64,000 bases of DNA from Coriobacteriaceae bacterium (GCA_902363125.1 CABIZD010000009.1:1-64000), one strand, 5' to 3'; counted from the first letter of the stretch, positions 1 to 8,655 are shown. Numbers and translations: made by a program. Notes: a model not told the origin generated them from the sequence alone.

Positions 1-63
1 GAAGAGCTCGACGGCCCGCCTCCTGGACTCCAGGTCGTGCTTCACCCTGAGGTCTATACTCAT
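1..63 (-). CDS. IS3-family transposase OrfA, N-terminal fragment (runs off window)
   Basis: Reading leftward from the ATG at 63, the first 21 codons give MSIDLRVKHDLESRRRAVEL plus F. The basic helix fits the start of an OrfA helix-turn-helix protein that binds IS ends. The ATG is preceded by GGGAGG on the minus strand. The frame is open to the window edge, so the product is cut by the window and not necessarily broken. The assignment rests mainly on the adjacent IS150-like end; the protein fragment alone is too short to classify. Confidence 0.6.
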   Translation of the reverse strand, partial: MSIDLRVKHDLESRRRAVELF

Positions 64-84
64 GGAAAACCTCCCATTTCCCGA

Positions 85-109
85 TGTCCAAGAAATGGGA
101 GGCAGTTCA
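85..109 (-). repeat. Terminal inverted repeat of the IS element
   Basis: A 25-base end sequence (plus strand TGTCCAAGAAATGGGAGGCA then GTTCA) marks the boundary between IS and chromosome at about position 109. Its partner lies outside the window. Confidence 0.55.
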
Positions 110-143
110 CTGTCTCCTTTGTGGTGGTTTTGATTGCCGTGCC

Positions 144-3100
144 TTAGCCCAGCAGGTCGACTACGTTGAAGCCGGCGTTGCTCTTGGCGATGACGTCGCG
201 TCCGCCAAAGACGCAGGTGGGCGACTCGGCTGCGATGCGCGTCACGTCGGCGCCGAGCGAGCGAAGCTCACCGGGCGTGGCGGCGAGCATCTGGGCGCGG
301 CGCTCCTCGCGTGCGTGCGGATCGAGCCCGGCCAGGTAGGTCGTGTTGCGGCGCTTGGTGAGCGCGTACGGCTTCACCGGCGCGTCCATGCCGCTCACGC
401 AGCTCACGATAAAGCCCTCAAAGGCGGCCTCGTCGGGCTCAAAGCTGCCGAGCCATTCGCCTGCGCGCGCCACGCGCTCAATCGAGGGGTCGATTGCCGG
501 GTCGCGGTAGGTGTAGAACGCCGTCTGACGCTCACCGGCCGCGCGGAATCCGCAGCCGTACGCACCGCCCTTAACGCGGATCTCGTTCCACAGATAGTCG
601 TAGGAGAGCGCGTTGGCGGCAACCGCCCAGGCGCCCGTCACGTCAATGCCCAGGCGACGCGGGTCGCACGCGCTTGCCGCAAAGCAGATGTCGCTGGGGA
701 TGACAAAGGCCTCGTGGCGGTCGCACGGCGACGGCACCACGAGCGCGTTGCGGCCGGCATCGGCGCCGCCGCCAGCGCCCAGTCCCAGGTCGCCCGCGGC
801 GGCCCAGTATGCGTTAAAGTCCTCATCGCTGCCGGTAAAGCTTGCCAGGCAGCCGTCGGCCACAAAGATGCGCTCCGCCAGCTCGGCAAGCTTGGCACGC
901 AGGTCGTCCAGTCGCTCGTCAAAGTGCTCGAGCAGATCGCGCAGGAACAGGTAGAAATCCACGCCCGAAAGCTGTTCGCGCACCACGGCCGAAGGCGAGC
1001 TGTAGCTCATCGCGCGGCCGAGCGCCGCCGAGTGGCCGTTGTTGATAAAGCCCTGCTCAAGCCCAATGCGAATCTGCGTGAGCACATCGCGCACGCGGTC
1101 GGCGTCGGCATCGAGCAAAAGCGTGCTCGACCACACCTCGCGCGGCAGGCTCGCCAGCGCATCGATCTTTTCGGACAGGGCGCCGGCGCTCACCAGCAGG
1201 TAGGGGCGCACGCCGTCCACGTCGGGCTGCGTCATGACCTCGGTCGTAAAGCCCAAAAAGCCCAGCTTGCCGGCGAGCAAGTTGTCGAGTTCCTCGGCCG
1301 AGTGCTCGCTCGTGGGCAGCTGTTTGAGCAGGCGGCAGAGCAGCGTCACATAGGGCAGGTCTTCAAACGCGACGCAGCTCAGGTCGAAATACTGCATGGC
1401 GTAGGCCAGGCGGTTGGTGGGGATGCCGTGGCGCAGGCAGGGGATGGGCGTGGTCGTGTCTACGACCAGCGGCGGCTCGGGGCGCGCCTCGCCAATGTCG
1501 GACACGCGCAGGCGCGGCAGCGTGGCCTTGGCCTCGGGCGTGTCTTCGGCCTCCTGCGCGGCACGCAGCGCGGCCGTGCGCTCGACCACGTCGGCCAGCT
1601 CGGCATCGGTCATGGCATCGCGCTTGGCTGCCAGCTCGGCGGCCTCGGCACCCTCCGAACCCTCGGTGGCGTCCACCGGCACCAGCTCGACCAGTGCCAT
1701 GTGATCGTTCTGCAGCACCAGCTCGCGCAGCAGATCCTCAAAATAGCTGCCGTCCAGCTCGCTACGCAGCTCCTCGTACACTGGGCCGTACTTGAGCGCC
1801 AGCGTCGCGGCGTCGTCATCGTAGAGCCACGTGCTCAGCGCGTCGCACGCAATGGCCACGCCGTCGGCGATACCGTAGTCGCGCTGGCGCAGGTCGTATT
1901 CGTTGCTGCTGATGATGGCTTCCAGGCGCTCGCGCGGAACGCCATGCTCGCATAGGTCGCGGCAGGCGTCCTGGAACACGCGGCGCAGCTCGCGCGCCAC
2001 GCCGGGCTGCGCGTTTTGCAGCATGATGAGCTCGTAGGGCTGCAGGCTCTCGGCCGCCGTGTAGCTCACCACGTTGCCGCCCAGGCCGGCGGACAGAATG
2101 GCCTTCTTAACCGGCGCTTCGTTGGAGCCCAGCAGTGCTTCAAACAGGATATCCGCCGCGATCGTGCGTTTGCGGTCGAGCGCGTTGCCCAGCACCAGGC
2201 CCAGGCCCACCAGGGCGTTCTCGGGTGTGGTGGCCATCTCGACGCGCTTGTACTCGCAGGTCACGGGCGCCTGCACGCCCAGCGGATTGGGCGCCATCGT
2301 GGACGGGTCCTCGCCGGCGGCGACGGCAGCGTCCATGCGGCGGCTCGCGGCGCTCGGCTGCGACAGATAGCGCTCGTCCAAAAAGGCCAGGGCGCGGTCC
2401 ACGTCCAGGTCGCCGTAGAGCGTTATATAAGAGTTGGAAGGATTGTAGTGGCGCGCGTGCGTGTCCAGGAACTGCTCGTAGGTGAGCGCGGGAATCGCGC
2501 GCGGGTCGCCACCGCTCTCGTGTGCATAGGCGGTGTCGGGGTAGAGCGCGGCGTTGACGGCGTCGTCCAGCACACTCATGGGGTCGGACAGCGCACCCTT
2601 CATCTCGTTGAACACCACGCCGTTATAGCGCAGCGTGCCCTCGCGCAGGCTCGCGGAGCCGCCGTCGCCCTCGCCCTCGACGCTCTCCGGCAGGTCCAGC
2701 TCGTAGTGCCAGCCCTCCTGCTCAAAAATGGTGGGCTTGGTATAGATGGCCGGGTTGAACACCGCGTCCAGGTACACGTCCATCAGGTTGTACAGATCCT
2801 GCTCGTTGGTGGTGGCAACGGGGTAGATGGTCTTGTCGGGGTAGGTCATGGCGTTGAGAAACGTCTGCATGGAGCTCTTGATCAGATCGACAAACGGCTC
2901 CTTGACGGGGAACTTAGCCGATCCGCACAGCACCGAGTGCTCAAGAATATGGAACACGCCGGTGGAATCGGCCGGCGGCGTCTTAAAGCCAATGGCAAAG
3001 GCCTTGTTTTCGTCGTCGCATGCCAGGTACAGCAGGCGAGCGCCCGAGGCAGTGTGTCGCAGCACGTAAGCGTCCGAGTCGAGCTCGGGCACGGTCTCGC

Positions 3101-3188
3101 GGCGCTCGACGGCAAAGCCGTGGCAGGTAGTGCCGGGCACCAGCAGTGTAGCGGCTGCGGCGCGCGGGTCGGTTGAGGTGGTGGGCAT
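144..3188 (-). CDS. M16C insulinase-family zinc metallopeptidase (presequence protease-like)
   Basis: A 1014-residue peptidase predicted to degrade oligopeptides inside a closed chamber of paired M16 domains. The inverted zinc motif HILEH lies at residues 80-84, and NGVVFNEMKGALSDP carries the downstream glutamate expected in the M16C/PreP family. Length matches PreP/falcilysin-type proteins. The start at 3188 is chosen because AAAGGAG lies just upstream, and MPTTSTDP begins the conserved part. The longer frame to 3446 enters an intergenic inverted repeat and is not coding. It stands alone, downstream of an IS end. No signal peptide is seen, so a cytoplasmic location is inferred. Confidence 0.9.
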   Translation of the reverse strand: MPTTSTDPRAAAATLLVPGTTCHGFAVERRETVPELDSDAYVLRHTASGARLLYLACDDENKAFAIGFKTPPADSTGVFHILEHSVLCGSAKFPVKEPFVDLIKSSMQTFLNAMTYPDKTIYPVATTNEQDLYNLMDVYLDAVFNPAIYTKPTIFEQEGWHYELDLPESVEGEGDGGSASLREGTLRYNGVVFNEMKGALSDPMSVLDDAVNAALYPDTAYAHESGGDPRAIPALTYEQFLDTHARHYNPSNSYITLYGDLDVDRALAFLDERYLSQPSAASRRMDAAVAAGEDPSTMAPNPLGVQAPVTCEYKRVEMATTPENALVGLGLVLGNALDRKRTIAADILFEALLGSNEAPVKKAILSAGLGGNVVSYTAAESLQPYELIMLQNAQPGVARELRRVFQDACRDLCEHGVPRERLEAIISSNEYDLRQRDYGIADGVAIACDALSTWLYDDDAATLALKYGPVYEELRSELDGSYFEDLLRELVLQNDHMALVELVPVDATEGSEGAEAAELAAKRDAMTDAELADVVERTAALRAAQEAEDTPEAKATLPRLRVSDIGEARPEPPLVVDTTTPIPCLRHGIPTNRLAYAMQYFDLSCVAFEDLPYVTLLCRLLKQLPTSEHSAEELDNLLAGKLGFLGFTTEVMTQPDVDGVRPYLLVSAGALSEKIDALASLPREVWSSTLLLDADADRVRDVLTQIRIGLEQGFINNGHSAALGRAMSYSSPSAVVREQLSGVDFYLFLRDLLEHFDERLDDLRAKLAELAERIFVADGCLASFTGSDEDFNAYWAAAGDLGLGAGGGADAGRNALVVPSPCDRHEAFVIPSDICFAASACDPRRLGIDVTGAWAVAANALSYDYLWNEIRVKGGAYGCGFRAAGERQTAFYTYRDPAIDPSIERVARAGEWLGSFEPDEAAFEGFIVSCVSGMDAPVKPYALTKRRNTTYLAGLDPHAREERRAQMLAATPGELRSLGADVTRIAAESPTCVFGGRDVIAKSNAGFNVVDLLG

Positions 3189-3372
3189 ATGCAGTCTCCT
3201 TTGACGCCCCAGCGGGAGCGAATCGAGTCGAATCCTCGAGAGTATACCCATATGGGGCCGCGACCCTGCGGCGAACTGGAGACGATGCAGCCGGATTGGG
3301 CATAGGTCCCGCGTGCCCGCCGCACGAGCGTGGAAAATTGGACACTCGCCAAACGAGAGCGGATATTCGGAC

Positions 3373-3502
3373 GGACGAGCGAGGATTTCCGGATACCTAT
3401 CGAACGAGAGTGGATATTTGGACGGAATTTGCCGCAAAAGCCCCAAAAACCGTCCAAATATCCACTCTCGATATCCGACCGTCCGAAAATCCTCGCTCGT
3501 CC
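3373..3502. repeat. Long imperfect inverted repeat (53-bp arms)
   Basis: The left arm (3373-3425) begins GGACGAGCGAGGATTTCCGG and ends CGAGAGTGGATATTTGGACG G. The right arm (3450-3502) is its reverse complement apart from a diverged middle, with a 24-base loop rich in A and C. Just left of it, at about 3351-3375, is a further direct copy of the end motif (GAGAGCGGATATTCGGACGG). The layout fits a REP/MITE-like element or a large cruciform. It sits between the M16 peptidase promoter side and the AlbA_2 gene. Confidence 0.8.
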
Positions 3503-3573
3503 ATCACTTGCGTATCTCTCGTCTCTCATTCGTCTCTAATATGAAAGATGACAGGAAGATGAGAGAAAAATAT

Positions 3574-3747
3574 GAGAGATAACTGAGCAGCAAAGAGACA
3601 GGCAATCATGGTATTGTCTCAATACCGATTGTTCTACCAGCAAAAATATGTATAGATGAAGCAAATGGTAGACATTCCATCTCTATCTATCTCTTATCTC
3701 TAAGCCGAGAGATAGAGAGATAAATGAGAGATAATTACGAGAGATAA
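3574..3747 (+). promoter_or_regulatory. Cluster of GAGAGATAA direct repeats upstream of AlbA_2 regulator gene
   Basis: GAGAGATA(A) occurs at 3574, 3707, 3715, 3726 and 3739, with inverse copies TATCTCT/TTATCTC at about 3686-3700. Copies at 3715, 3726 and 3739 are 11 and 13 bases apart, close to one helical turn. The downstream gene encodes a protein with a winged-helix end, so autoregulation through these sites is a reasonable inference. Confidence 0.5.
3610..3626. promoter_or_regulatory. Perfect palindrome GGTATTG-TCT-CAATACC
   Basis: Seven-base arms with a 3-base centre, about 190 bp upstream of the AlbA_2 gene. The size suits a dimeric regulator's operator. No regulator is identified. Confidence 0.4.
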
Positions 3748-3809
3748 CTGAGAGACGAGGGAAATCTATCCGCGGCATTCTCTGCAGGACCGAGCGAAAG
3801 GACGTGCAG

Positions 3810-5276
3810 ATGAACGAAAACGAGCTGACCGGTCTGCTTGAGTCTTTAAGGCGTATGGGCTCGGATGATCTTAACGTCGAAGCGAAGGAGAGCGCCACGA
3901 CGCTTTCCCGCGACGTGTGGGAAACGGTGAGCGCATTCGCGAACACTGCCGGCGGAACCATCGTGCTCGGAGTGAGTGAGCGCGCAGGTTTTGTCCCGGT
4001 TGAGAACTTCGAGACCGAGAAAGTGCTCAACCAATTCGTGGCGGGCATGGGCGATGCCGGCGGTCGCGGAAAGCTGGCCAATCCGCCCAAATACACCATT
4101 GAGCGCGTGGAGCTCCAGGGCACCGTGGTTCTGGTCATCACGATTGAGGAGCTCGACCCGTCGAGCAAGCCTTGTTATGTCATAGAGCGGGGCGCCCAGG
4201 GCGGCAGCTACAAGCGCATCGATGACAAAGATGTGCCGCTTTCATCGACCGAGGTGCTCGCATTGGCGTCATACGGTCGAGCGACTCCGAGCGATCGCGA
4301 CGCGGTGGCGGGTGCGGGCGCGGACAATCTCGACGAGACGCTGGTCGACCGTACGATAGATCGGGCTTTCTCGTTGACGCCCCGGGCAATGCGCGGCGCG
4401 CCGGACAAACAAACGAAGCTGGAGCGCCTAAATATCCTTGATTCCCAGGGCAATGTCACCAAGGCTGGACTCCTAGTTGTGGGCACCTACCCTCAGCAGT
4501 TCTATCCCAAGCTCTTCATTGACGTGGCTGTCCATGCGGGAACTCAGAAGGGCATGGCGGGGTCGCTGAGATTCATGGACCGCACAATCTGTGAGGGAAC
4601 GTTGGGCGAGATGATCTCGGATGCCGTCGCAGCCGTCGCCAAGAATTTGCGGCGAACCTCGACCGTCCAAGGTGTCTCGCGTGTCGACTCGCTTGAGATT
4701 CCCGAGGAGGTTCTGCGCGAGGCAATCGCCAACGCCGTAATCCATCGAGAATACGGGGATCGGTTCTGTGGACAATCGATTGCCGTCGACGTCTTTGACG
4801 ATCGTGTCGAGGTGACGAATCCTGGCGGCCTTTACGGGGGAAAGACTCGCGAGAACTTGTTTGACGGCAGCTCCCGATGCCGTAACGCGACGCTCGTGAA
4901 ACTCATGTCGATTGTCCCGCTGCCGGATGGCGCAGGTTCGCCGGCTGAGGGCAATGGCTCGGGCATCCCGATGATGATCGATGCCATGCGCGCGCATGGT
5001 CTGGCCGAGCCCCTGTTCTGCCCGGGGTTCGATCGGTTCAAGGTCGTACTTTACCGTTCAAAGATCGAGCCGGTCGATCATGGCGGGGGCTTAATTGTGG
5101 CGGCACTCAAACACTACGGCGAGCTGGGGACGCGTGAGCTGGCAGAACGCACGGGGCTTACAATTTCCCAGGTTAGGTCGCGCGTCAACGCGCTCATTGC
5201 TCAAGGCGAGCTTGAGCCCACGGCGCCGGCGACGAGCCGCAACCGCAAGTATCGACTGTCAGAGCGCGTGGAATAA
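3810..5276 (+). CDS. AlbA_2/Schlafen-type ATP-binding putative regulator
   Basis: A 488-residue protein of the AlbA_2 (Schlafen-like) plus HATPase_c_4 type, often annotated as RecG-like or ATP-binding regulator. The N-terminal domain shows NVEAKESA and AFANTAGGTIVLGVSE, the usual AlbA_2 signature (about residues 15-55). The C-terminal half has REAIANAVIHREYGD and VEVTNPGGLYGG of the ATPase-like domain, then a winged helix (GTRELAERTGLTISQVRSRV) near the end. ATG 3810 is preferred over GTG 3804 because AAAGGA (3797-3802) is then correctly spaced. Its target is unknown. Such proteins occur both as stress regulators and in accessory or defence islands. The GAGAGATAA repeats upstream are its likely operator (inference). 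Confidence 0.8.
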   Translation: MNENELTGLLESLRRMGSDDLNVEAKESATTLSRDVWETVSAFANTAGGTIVLGVSERAGFVPVENFETEKVLNQFVAGMGDAGGRGKLANPPKYTIERVELQGTVVLVITIEELDPSSKPCYVIERGAQGGSYKRIDDKDVPLSSTEVLALASYGRATPSDRDAVAGAGADNLDETLVDRTIDRAFSLTPRAMRGAPDKQTKLERLNILDSQGNVTKAGLLVVGTYPQQFYPKLFIDVAVHAGTQKGMAGSLRFMDRTICEGTLGEMISDAVAAVAKNLRRTSTVQGVSRVDSLEIPEEVLREAIANAVIHREYGDRFCGQSIAVDVFDDRVEVTNPGGLYGGKTRENLFDGSSRCRNATLVKLMSIVPLPDGAGSPAEGNGSGIPMMIDAMRAHGLAEPLFCPGFDRFKVVLYRSKIEPVDHGGGLIVAALKHYGELGTRELAERTGLTISQVRSRVNALIAQGELEPTAPATSRNRKYRLSERVE

Positions 5277-5376
5277 ATGCGTTAGTGGACGAGGCGACCC
5301 AATAATCGACCCTCAATTGGCGTCCACTAAGGTAAAGCGGTTGTTGCTCAGTCGACGGTGATGCTAAAGACTCGGC

Positions 5377-5868
5377 TTACGCCGGCATGGCCCCGAACCC
5401 GTCCATCAAGAACAGCCTAAGAACCAGCTTGATGACATTTCCCGGTTTGACTTCTGCCGCGTCAAAGACGTGGCGCTCGGCGAGCTCGCTGCAGTATGCA
5501 TAGATGTCGCGGATAAGGTCCGCGCCCGAGAGCGTAAACATGTAGCCTGCGTCCGAAAGCGTATTGGGCGCGGCGGGCAATTTGGTCATGCGACAAAAGG
5601 TCAACAGGTCGGGCGCTATAGCGTCCTGGTAGCCAAGATGGCTGCCGTCTTCTTGTGCGACGAGTTCCAGCTGGCGTACTCGATTCAGCGCCGCTGCCAG
5701 CACAAAGCTCGGCGTAGGCGCATTGACGTCCTGGGTGGTCGCCACAAGCCTGCCCGCTGCCTGCGTGATAAGCCAGGCGACCTCGCGCTGGCAGCGCACG
5801 GCCTTGCGCGTAACCGGCTTGATGGACGAAGAAGAAACGCTCCCCTTAGGCGGATTCGAAGCAGCCAT
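5377..5868 (-). CDS. Hypothetical protein, 163 aa
   Basis: Not recognised. GGGAGGG sits seven bases before ATG 5868, and codon use resembles the neighbours. The protein has a Ser/Pro-rich first 20 residues and then a mostly helical, soluble profile (TRKAVRCQREVAWLITQAAG; LIRDIYAYCSELAERHVFDA). There is no membrane segment, cysteine cluster or catalytic motif that I can name. It converges on the AlbA_2 gene and diverges from the HNH gene. The gap to the AlbA_2 stop (5277-5376) shows no clear terminator. Confidence 0.7.
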   Translation of the reverse strand: MAASNPPKGSVSSSSIKPVTRKAVRCQREVAWLITQAAGRLVATTQDVNAPTPSFVLAAALNRVRQLELVAQEDGSHLGYQDAIAPDLLTFCRMTKLPAAPNTLSDAGYMFTLSGADLIRDIYAYCSELAERHVFDAAEVKPGNVIKLVLRLFLMDGFGAMPA

Positions 5869-6083
5869 AAGGCCCTCCCATGAACGATCCGGCCCAACAA
5901 GCCCGGATGAAACACGTGCTACATCAGTATACAGGGGAGTGGGGTAGCGGGGTACAAGCGCGCCAACGGCAAACCGAGAGCATCAACGACGTGCCGATCG
6001 CGGAATGAGATCTCGTAATAATTGACTCTCGGCCATATTATTGAGGGGCATGACTCGCGTTCGTATGGTTGTAGGTGCTGGCG

Positions 6084-7166
6084 ATGAACGACATTGACCT
6101 TGCTGTTCCGTTGATGGATGGACCAAGCTATGACCGTGCCTGCAGTCTCGTGCCTTCCGAATACGTTGAGGCATGGGAGTGGTTTCTGGGTGAGGAACAG
6201 CGCGGCGGCGTTTGGACCAGCCTTCCGCACCACACCAAGGAAGATAGCCCTCAGTATCAGTATCGTTTGAGAATTGGCTCGGACTTCTTTCCCGTAACGC
6301 GGGATTCAGGGATCTTCTGGCCGGGCCAGGATCGGGTGAAGCAAGATCCCAATAAGATCTTTGCGCTTTCGGTCCATAACTCTAAAAAGAGCTTCTACAC
6401 CGATGTGCCTCCGCTCTATTTGGACGATGGTACGTGGGTCATTAAGTACTCGGTTCAAGCGCCGGGTACCGTTGGTTTTCGAGACCAGAATTACAACCGT
6501 AAAATGCTCAACTGCATGGAATGTGGCGTTCCAGTCGGAGTCATATTTGCAACCGAGGTGGGCTACAAGGTGCTCGGCCTTGCGTTTGTTGAGCGGTTCG
6601 AGCCCGAAAACGGATGGTTTGTTCTGCACGGTCCTGTTCATAAAGGCGGACCGGACCCTCGTTTTGCACCCGACATGAGTTATCTGAAGCACATGCCCGT
6701 CGATATTGAGTTTACCGGACAGGGTACGACCGACGACGAAAAGGTCCGCTATGCGTTAAGGCGCGAGCGATTGGGGCAGCAATGGTTCCGCAAACAGCTC
6801 GTTGCCGCCTATGATGGCCGTTGCGCGGTGTCGGACTGCGGCGTCAGCGAAGCTCTGGAGGCTGCACATATCGAGAATTACTCGGGACCCAAATCGCAGG
6901 TTGCCAGCAACGGCATTCTGCTTCGGCGCGATCTTCATTCCCTATTTGATGCTCACCTGATTTCGTTTGAGCCTGTTTGCGGCGAATATCGGCTGTGCGG
7001 ATCGTACCTGCTGGATAAGACCGACTACGCTTCCTTTGCGGGTGCGACGCTAAGGCAGCCGAATGAGCGTCAGTGGCGACCCGATACGGTGTTTCTTGAG
7101 GCCCATCGCATTGAGTTCGATCGCTCGGAAAAGAAGCGTGAAAAGGCGGGGCTTCTGCCGTATTAG
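6084..7166 (+). CDS. HNH endonuclease with N-terminal PUA/SRA-like region
   Basis: A 360-residue protein. The C-terminal third (about residues 220-300) is an HNH_2-type nuclease: RKQLVAAYDGRCAVSDCG, then EAAHIENYSG, then NGILLRRDLHSLFDAHLI, giving the His, Asn and His of the metal site and a CAVSDC pair. The N-terminal two thirds carry NKIFALSVHNSKK, DGTWVIKYSVQ, GVPVGVIFATEVGYKVLGLA and GWFVLHGP. This layout resembles SRA/EVE-like base-recognition modules attached to HNH in modification-dependent restriction enzymes (inference from pattern). ATG 6084 has TAGG eight bases upstream; GTG 6075 is an alternative. There is no adjacent methylase, which suits a type IV-like role but does not prove it. 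Confidence 0.75.
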   Translation: MNDIDLAVPLMDGPSYDRACSLVPSEYVEAWEWFLGEEQRGGVWTSLPHHTKEDSPQYQYRLRIGSDFFPVTRDSGIFWPGQDRVKQDPNKIFALSVHNSKKSFYTDVPPLYLDDGTWVIKYSVQAPGTVGFRDQNYNRKMLNCMECGVPVGVIFATEVGYKVLGLAFVERFEPENGWFVLHGPVHKGGPDPRFAPDMSYLKHMPVDIEFTGQGTTDDEKVRYALRRERLGQQWFRKQLVAAYDGRCAVSDCGVSEALEAAHIENYSGPKSQVASNGILLRRDLHSLFDAHLISFEPVCGEYRLCGSYLLDKTDYASFAGATLRQPNERQWRPDTVFLEAHRIEFDRSEKKREKAGLLPY

Positions 7167-7287
7167 CGTATTTGGCTTTGGCATTCTTTGACGATCGTGT
7201 TGTTTGATCGGATCGCGTGGCGATGCAATCTCGCGCCCGCCCGCCGGTGCATGCTCTTCCTGATTTGTATAGCGAGAAGGGGCATGT

Positions 7288-7572
7288 ATGAGCTGGCGAG
7301 GCGATATTGCGATGGGGAAGTACGGAAAACTGCCGTGTGCCCTTATCGACAACAATATGTTTCCGGGCGTAGAAGTTGATTGCGGGTCGTTTGTCGTCGC
7401 CTGCCCTTGCTGCGGCTCGCAAATACCGTGTCTCGACATTCGGTTCATCGATGCACGTGACAGGTTCAGCGACGAAGTGAGGAAACGTACGGGCGTTCAT
7501 ATGCCGGTGTATCCGGAGAAATGCCCTGTTTGTGGCCTCGATATCGTGTACGACGCCGGCGACGAGGGATAG
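7288..7572 (+). CDS. Small zinc-ribbon protein, 94 aa
   Basis: Two CxxC knuckles, ACPCCGSQIPC (residues 38-48) and EKCPVCGLDI (about 77-86), predict a single zinc ribbon. GAAGGGG precedes ATG 7288. Family and partner are unknown. It lies 121 bp after the HNH gene in the same direction and ends just before a convergent DUF5710 gene, whose product also carries zinc-knuckle pairs. A nucleic-acid or protein-binding role is only a guess. Confidence 0.7.
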   Translation: MSWRGDIAMGKYGKLPCALIDNNMFPGVEVDCGSFVVACPCCGSQIPCLDIRFIDARDRFSDEVRKRTGVHMPVYPEKCPVCGLDIVYDAGDEG

Positions 7573-7609
7573 GTGATGCGGAGGAGTTGGCTGTGAGTGT
7601 CTTTTGCCT

Positions 7610-8296
7610 CTACAAATAAATCCCCTCACCGAGTTGCTTGTGGAACTCGGCGTGATGGTCGCGTGCCCAGGTAAAGAGCGCCTGGTCAAAGTCGGTGCGC
7701 GTGGTCGGGACGCCAAAGACGCCGGCAACTTCGACGCGCACAAACTCCAGTGCCGGCAGCTTGTTGATAGCAGTGAGGGCAAACGGGGACGAGGGCTCCT
7801 CGAACAGATAGCGGCTGCCTTGCAGCGCGTCGCAACTGGTGCACGTGTTGCCGAGCGACGGGGCTTTGGAGGCTCGCGCGCCTACGGGCTTGTAGCCGCA
7901 GCGCTTATGAAGGTAGTCGCGGATCTCGCCCGGCACGCAGCCAAGAGCGGGCACGATGGCGAGTGCGTTGGCGTTGGCCGTGTCGATGGCAATGTGCCCG
8001 GCTTCGTTGGGCGCGTGCGCGATGGTGATGCTCTCGTCGTTATCGGTTCGATAGGGAATGCCGAAGGCCGCGACCGAGGTCTCTTTGTGACACTTCCAGC
8101 ACTCGCGCTTGCCCAGTACTAGATATATATACGGCACTGAGGGGTCGGATCGGTCAACACCGGGCAGCCACTCGGCAAAGGGCTCGGGGTTGACGCCGCT
8201 GGGTACATACCAGATCTTCTTGGTCCGGTCCCATTTGGCGCCCAGCGCCTTGGCTTCTTCTTTGTGCGAAAAGGGGACATCGAGCTCGGTGCGCAT
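7610..8296 (-). CDS. DUF5710-domain protein with zinc-knuckle pairs
   Basis: A 228-residue protein. Residues 1-40 (MRTELDVPFSHKEEAKALGA, KWDRTKKIWYVPSG) match the DUF5710 module, found at the N terminus of plasmid primases and other DNA-associated proteins. After it come CWKCHKET and a later CTSCDA, a likely split zinc site. The start at 8296 is supported by AAGGAG six bases upstream; the open frame to 8521 runs through a tRNA terminator and is not coding upstream of 8296. The exact function is unknown. Confidence 0.75.
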   Translation of the reverse strand: MRTELDVPFSHKEEAKALGAKWDRTKKIWYVPSGVNPEPFAEWLPGVDRSDPSVPYIYLVLGKRECWKCHKETSVAAFGIPYRTDNDESITIAHAPNEAGHIAIDTANANALAIVPALGCVPGEIRDYLHKRCGYKPVGARASKAPSLGNTCTSCDALQGSRYLFEEPSSPFALTAINKLPALEFVRVEVAGVFGVPTTRTDFDQALFTWARDHHAEFHKQLGEGIYL

Positions 8297-8476
8297 GGCG
8301 GCTCCTTGGTGCTGCAGGTGCAAGTGGCTCAAGGATACCGCAGGGCGCAGACATCGCGGCGTTTTACTGAGAAGTTGCGGTGCGGACTGATTGGTTATAC
8401 CGATGGATAGATCGGCAAGTAGATGGTCGGCTTTTGGCCAGTTGGGCGGTTGGAGCTGCCAGCGGATTTGGCGACA

Positions 8477-8514
8477 TAAAACAAAACAGCCCAGAGGGCA
8501 TAGCCTCTGAGCTG
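8477..8514 (-). terminator. Rho-independent terminator of tRNA-Val
   Basis: Minus strand: CAGCTCAGAGG, loop CTATGC, CCTCTGGGCTG, then TTTTGTTTT. The arms occupy 8487-8514. Confidence 0.85.
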
Positions 8515-8522
8515 CGAACATT

Positions 8523-8597
8523 TGGTGGGCGTTAGAAGATTTGAACTTCTGACCTCTTCCGTGTCAGGGAAGCGCTCTCCCCCTGAGCTAAACGCCC
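8523..8597 (-). tRNA. tRNA-Val (anticodon GAC)
   Basis: GGGCGTT pairs with AACGCCC. The anticodon arm is CTTCC-CTGACAC-GGAAG and the T-loop is TTCAAAT. CCA is encoded. The gene has its own promoter and terminator. Unlike five other tRNA genes here, it has no duplicated 3' tail unit. Confidence 0.95.
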
Positions 8598-8626
8598 GAT
8601 CAAGGGTGCGCAAGCGCGCAAGGGAT

Positions 8627-8655
8627 AATATAACGGAGCCTGAACTCGGTGGCAA
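8627..8655 (-). promoter_or_regulatory. Promoter of tRNA-Val
   Basis: Minus strand TTGCCA (8650-8655), 17 bp, TATATT (8627-8632), about 30 bp before the tRNA 5' end. A good sigma-70-type match. Confidence 0.75.

Larger units (their letters stand above)
1..109 (-). mobile_element. End of an IS3-family (IS150-like) insertion sequence
   Basis: The stretch ends in a terminal sequence reading, on the minus strand, TGAACTGCCTCCCATTTCTT and then GGACA. This follows the IS150-group pattern of TG, an A/C-rich run and TTGGACA. A transposase reading frame starts 22 bases inside it. Only one end is visible, so element length, the other inverted repeat and any target duplication cannot be judged. The terminal region also contains a GAAATGGGAG/CTCCCATTTC foldback just upstream of the start codon, which could limit transposase translation. 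Confidence 0.6.
3189..3809. other. 621-bp intergenic region rich in repeats, no gene
   Basis: This gap separates two divergent genes. It contains a 53-bp-armed inverted repeat, a perfect GGTATTG/CAATACC palindrome and several GAGAGATAA copies, each listed separately. Frames that stay open through it exist on both strands only because the inverted repeat lacks stops; none has a convincing ribosome site. Confidence 0.7.

Noticed and set aside
84..3176. Long plus-strand open frames (up to 623 aa) across the M16 peptidase gene
   Set aside because: They are shadows of the minus-strand gene in high-GC sequence. No ribosome site, low-complexity Arg/Ala/His content, and no motifs.
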